From Geovibrio thiophilus (GTDB lineage Bacteria > Chrysiogenota > Deferribacteres > Deferribacterales > Geovibrionaceae): a DNA stretch of 64,000 bases. A model generated the notes under the pieces. It had not been told where the DNA came from. It saw only the letters and a program-made list of their open reading frames with translations, and searched no databases. The translations under genes were made by a program, and so were the position numbers. The stretch's first letter is position 1; each line of letters begins with the position of its first letter. The stretch is taken from positions 2,356,001-2,420,000 of the forward strand of contig NZ_CP035108.1 in assembly GCF_004087915.1 (NCBI RefSeq), given 5' to 3'. Shown here one piece after another: positions 61,617 through 64,000 of this stretch.

Positions 61617-63365
61617 ATGGCAGAGTACGATTTTGTTCTGGACATGGACTTCAGTATACTGAGAATTTCAGCCGAGGCTGAAAACAAACTGGGCTACACT
61701 CCTTCTGAAATATCAGGAAAGCCTTTCATAGAGATGATCAAAACCGAATACCGAGACAGGACAGTCTCAGCCCTTAAAACCAAAGAAAAAGATTTTTGCT
61801 TCATTCTGGGCTCAGATGATGTGCAGCATTTCATTGAGCTTGAACCCTGCACGCTCCCCGACGGCACAACCGGAGTAAAAACCGTCAGCCTCAACCCCCT
61901 GACCAAAGAAAAAAGCGGAGCTTTCAGCTGCTTTGCCGAATTTATTGAAAATATTTACGACATATACTATTCGGCAGATATTTACGGAAATATAACCGCC
62001 ATCTCCCCTTCTGTTTTCATCTATTCAGGCTTCACGCCGGAGGAGCTGATCGGCAAAAATCTCGGCTCCGAACTCTATGTATATCCCGCTCTGAGGGAAA
62101 CTTTCAAGGAACTCATAGGCAAACACGGCAAGGTCACTGCTTTTGACGCACCGTTATTCAGGAAGGACGGCAGCATCTGGTGGGTGTCCACATCCGCTCA
62201 TTTCATTAAAAACATAAACGGAGAGATAATCGGTGTTGAAGGCATAGCCAGAGACATAACCGACCACAAGGAAGGACAGGAAAAGCTGTTGAGAGGAATC
62301 GAGACGAGATACAAAACCCTCTTTGAGTCGGCTACTGACGCAATTTTCATATTTGATCTCAGAACAAAGCGCATAGCGGACGCCAACGCCGCCGCACGGA
62401 AAATGACCGGATATTCCCTTGAGGAACTGCGGAAACTCATGCCGGAACAGCTTCATCCTAAGTACGAGTTTGAAAAGATTCACAGCTACATAGTACGCAA
62501 GCGTGAGGAGTTCGGACTGAAGGAGACGGTAAGGCTGGATTTCCTGAGTAAGCACGGAGATATTGTACCAGCGGAGCTCACGGCGTCCGTAATAACCGAA
62601 GACGGTCGGAAATTCTCCATAGATGTCGCCAGAGATATTTCCCAGCGGCTCGCCACCGAGAAAAAACAGCGGGAGCAGGAACAGATGATTGTTCATCAGT
62701 CTAAGCTCGCCGCCATGGGGGAAATGATCTCAAACATCGCCCATCAATGGCGCCAGCCGCTGAGCAAGATGACGGGCATACTCACAAACCTTGAGATGGG
62801 CATCAAACAGGGAAATCTTGCCAGAGATGAGGCGGAAACACTCATAAAAGAGGCTTTTTCAACACTCAAGTTTATGTCTCACACCATCGACGATTTTAAA
62901 AACTTCTTCAGCCCGTCTAAGCCTGTTGAAGAGTTCTGCATAAACACCGCGCTGGACGAAGTGCTTTCCATAATTGAACCGAACCTGAGGTTTCACGGCA
63001 TAAGAGTCATGATAAAAGCACAGGAAAATGTCTTCCTCAGAACCTACAGAAGCGAGTTTTGTCAGGTTCTGCTCAACATTATTCAGAATGCGAAGGATAT
63101 TTTATACCTGCGCCGGATAGCGGAGCCTAAGATAGATATACGCATAACCTCAGGGAGGGGGAAAACAGTAATCCGTGTTGCTGACAACGGCGGCGGCATA
63201 GAGCATGCGGCTATGGGGCGGATTTTTGAGCCTTACTTCACCACCAGACCGGACGGACAGGGCATCGGGCTGTATATGTCGAAGATAATCATAGAGAAAA
63301 ACATAAAGGGAACAATAACCGCCAGAAACACTTTTGAAGGAGCGGAGTTTACTATAGTTTTATAG
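61617..63365 (+). CDS. Cytoplasmic PAS-domain sensor histidine kinase
   Basis: 582 aa with no membrane segment. Three PAS domains (about 5-105, 110-225 and 230-350; each has the S-x-F-x-x-x-T-G-Y/F pattern) precede a HisKA_3-like dimer domain with I-A-H-Q-W-R-Q-P-L-S-K (His376) and a HATPase domain (I-I-Q-N-A-K-D, D-N-G-G-G-I, G-Q-G-I-G-L-Y-M). PAS sensors of this type detect redox or small ligands; the domain sequence does not show which. No response regulator is adjacent. Confidence 0.92.
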   Translation: MAEYDFVLDMDFSILRISAEAENKLGYTPSEISGKPFIEMIKTEYRDRTVSALKTKEKDFCFILGSDDVQHFIELEPCTLPDGTTGVKTVSLNPLTKEKSGAFSCFAEFIENIYDIYYSADIYGNITAISPSVFIYSGFTPEELIGKNLGSELYVYPALRETFKELIGKHGKVTAFDAPLFRKDGSIWWVSTSAHFIKNINGEIIGVEGIARDITDHKEGQEKLLRGIETRYKTLFESATDAIFIFDLRTKRIADANAAARKMTGYSLEELRKLMPEQLHPKYEFEKIHSYIVRKREEFGLKETVRLDFLSKHGDIVPAELTASVITEDGRKFSIDVARDISQRLATEKKQREQEQMIVHQSKLAAMGEMISNIAHQWRQPLSKMTGILTNLEMGIKQGNLARDEAETLIKEAFSTLKFMSHTIDDFKNFFSPSKPVEEFCINTALDEVLSIIEPNLRFHGIRVMIKAQENVFLRTYRSEFCQVLLNIIQNAKDILYLRRIAEPKIDIRITSGRGKTVIRVADNGGGIEHAAMGRIFEPYFTTRPDGQGIGLYMSKIIIEKNIKGTITARNTFEGAEFTIVL

Positions 63366-63391
63366 GTCATTCACAAAGGCATAAAGACTGA

Positions 63392-63452
63392 GACTGCCAC
63401 GTCGCCTTGCTCCTCGCACGCAGTTCACTGTCATTATTCGGTAAACAATCTC
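63392..63452. repeat. Dispersed repeat block
   Basis: GAGACTGCCACGTCGCCTTG followed by CTCCTCGCA and later CACTGTCATTATTCGG and CAATCTC, a decayed relative of the block at 52538-52582. Confidence 0.5.
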
Positions 63453-63518
63453 ATTTATCTGGAATATCAAATTCGTACAGCCACAAACATGGGGCTGTAC
63501 GAATGTTGTACCTCAAAA

Positions 63519-64000
63519 TTACAAATCGGCTATCCTGAGAACTATCTTCCCGAAATGCCTGTCCTCTTCCATGGTTTTGTGGGCTTCGGCGATTTCGTCG
63601 ATGGGGAAGACCTTGTAGATTATAGGCACTATGCTTCCATCGGCGAATTTAGGGAGCGCTCTTCCTGTAAATTCCTTAACTATCTCTCCTTTTTCTGAAA
63701 CAGGTCTGGAGCGGAGAACAGAGCCGATGATCTGCTGGCGCTTCACCATCATCAGAGCAAGGTTCAGCTCCGCCTTGATGCCGCTTGTAACGCCTATAAT
63801 CACCAGTCTGCCGGCATAAGCCAGAGAGTTCATATTGGGAGAAAGGTATTTTGCGCCAACGTGATCGAGTATCAGGTTTACGCCCTTCTTATTGGTAAAC
63901 TCTTTTACCATATCGGAAAAATCGGACACTTCACGGAAGTTCACCGTGAGGGACGCGCCAAGTTCCTTAACTTTCGCTTCCTTATCGGGAGCAACGGTGA
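63519..64000 (-). CDS. Zinc-binding dehydrogenase/quinone oxidoreductase-like protein (5' end outside window)
   Basis: The frame is open to the window edge. The visible 160 residues are the C-terminal half of an MDR-family NADPH-dependent quinone oxidoreductase, similar to QOR/PIG3: K-V-K-E-L-G-A-S near the edge, V-N-L-I-L-D-H-V-G, L-V-I-I-G-V-T-S-G and the end H-F-G-K-I-V-L. The catalytic N-terminal half is missing only because of the window. Confidence 0.9.
   Translation of the reverse strand, partial: TVAPDKEAKVKELGASLTVNFREVSDFSDMVKEFTNKKGVNLILDHVGAKYLSPNMNSLAYAGRLVIIGVTSGIKAELNLALMMVKRQQIIGSVLRSRPVSEKGEIVKEFTGRALPKFADGSIVPIIYKVFPIDEIAEAHKTMEEDRHFGKIVLRIADL

Overview
The window reads as a chromosomal segment of a Gram-negative, anaerobically respiring bacterium that is rich in signal transduction. 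My best guess is the Deferribacterota (Geovibrio, Denitrovibrio or Seleniivibrio type). This rests on moderate GC, an envelope-stress operon, a type II secretion/type IV pilus ATPase, a periplasmic flavoprotein with a multihaem cytochrome, a eukaryote-like citrate synthase of the kind known from Geobacteraceae, and many sensor kinases. The phylum call is an inference and no rRNA lies in the window.

Layout. 1-8.6 kb: two Cache-type sensor kinases (the first 5'-truncated by the window and lacking the phospho-accepting His), a small EamA protein, then a five-gene operon with a receiver-kinase, a response regulator, a 49-aa protein, a GspE/PilB ATPase and a degenerate receiver-GGDEF protein. 8.7-13.3 kb: two secreted serine proteases (S8 and S1) with the same Gly-rich/Cys/TM/basic tail, and a beta-lactamase-fold hydrolase. 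13.3-17.7 kb: htpG, a thioesterase, a 3'-5' exonuclease, a 540-bp AT-rich gap and an orphan Cas6. 17.7-22.7 kb: a CheY-like regulator, a close LuxP homologue and a LuxQ-type periplasmic sensor joined to PAS-PAS-GGDEF-EAL, with a STAS protein upstream. This is the most interesting module: the AI-2 contacts known for LuxP are all present, but the output is cyclic di-GMP turnover instead of a phosphorelay.

22.9-26.5 kb: EamA transporter, tpx, rarD, carbonic anhydrase and yajQ. 26.8-29.9 kb: sigma-E-like factor, anti-sigma factor, RseB/MucB-like protein and DegP, behind a sigma-E-type promoter. 31.1-36.9 kb: a sigma-54-type promoter, a Tat-exported flavoprotein, a tetrahaem cytochrome, a sensor kinase with a solute-binding sensor domain, and an NtrC-type activator. 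This looks like a self-regulated respiratory module for an unidentified substrate. 37.1-40.1 kb: tRNA-Ser, SRP RNA, ppiD and a LysE-type exporter. 40.2-44.8 kb: purS-purQ-purL-purF. 45-47.2 kb: a frameshifted yrbL-like gene and two paralogous GntR/FCD regulators. 47.4-52 kb: HAD phosphatase, RNase P RNA, a small unknown protein, EamA transporter and citrate synthase.

52-64 kb: a tandem repeat array, a NIT-domain chemoreceptor behind a perfect FNR-type box, a YbaN-like protein, a sirohaem-synthase-like domain, a protein with weak resemblance to cobyric-acid-synthase amidotransferases, rmuC, a second repeat array, a cytochrome b5/DUF2231 membrane protein, two MoeA-related proteins, a PAS sensor kinase and a truncated quinone-oxidoreductase-like gene.

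A modular palindromic repeat family recurs (26.6, 48.2, 52.0-52.5 and 58.1-58.4 kb). Its three stems change sequence between copies while base pairing is kept.
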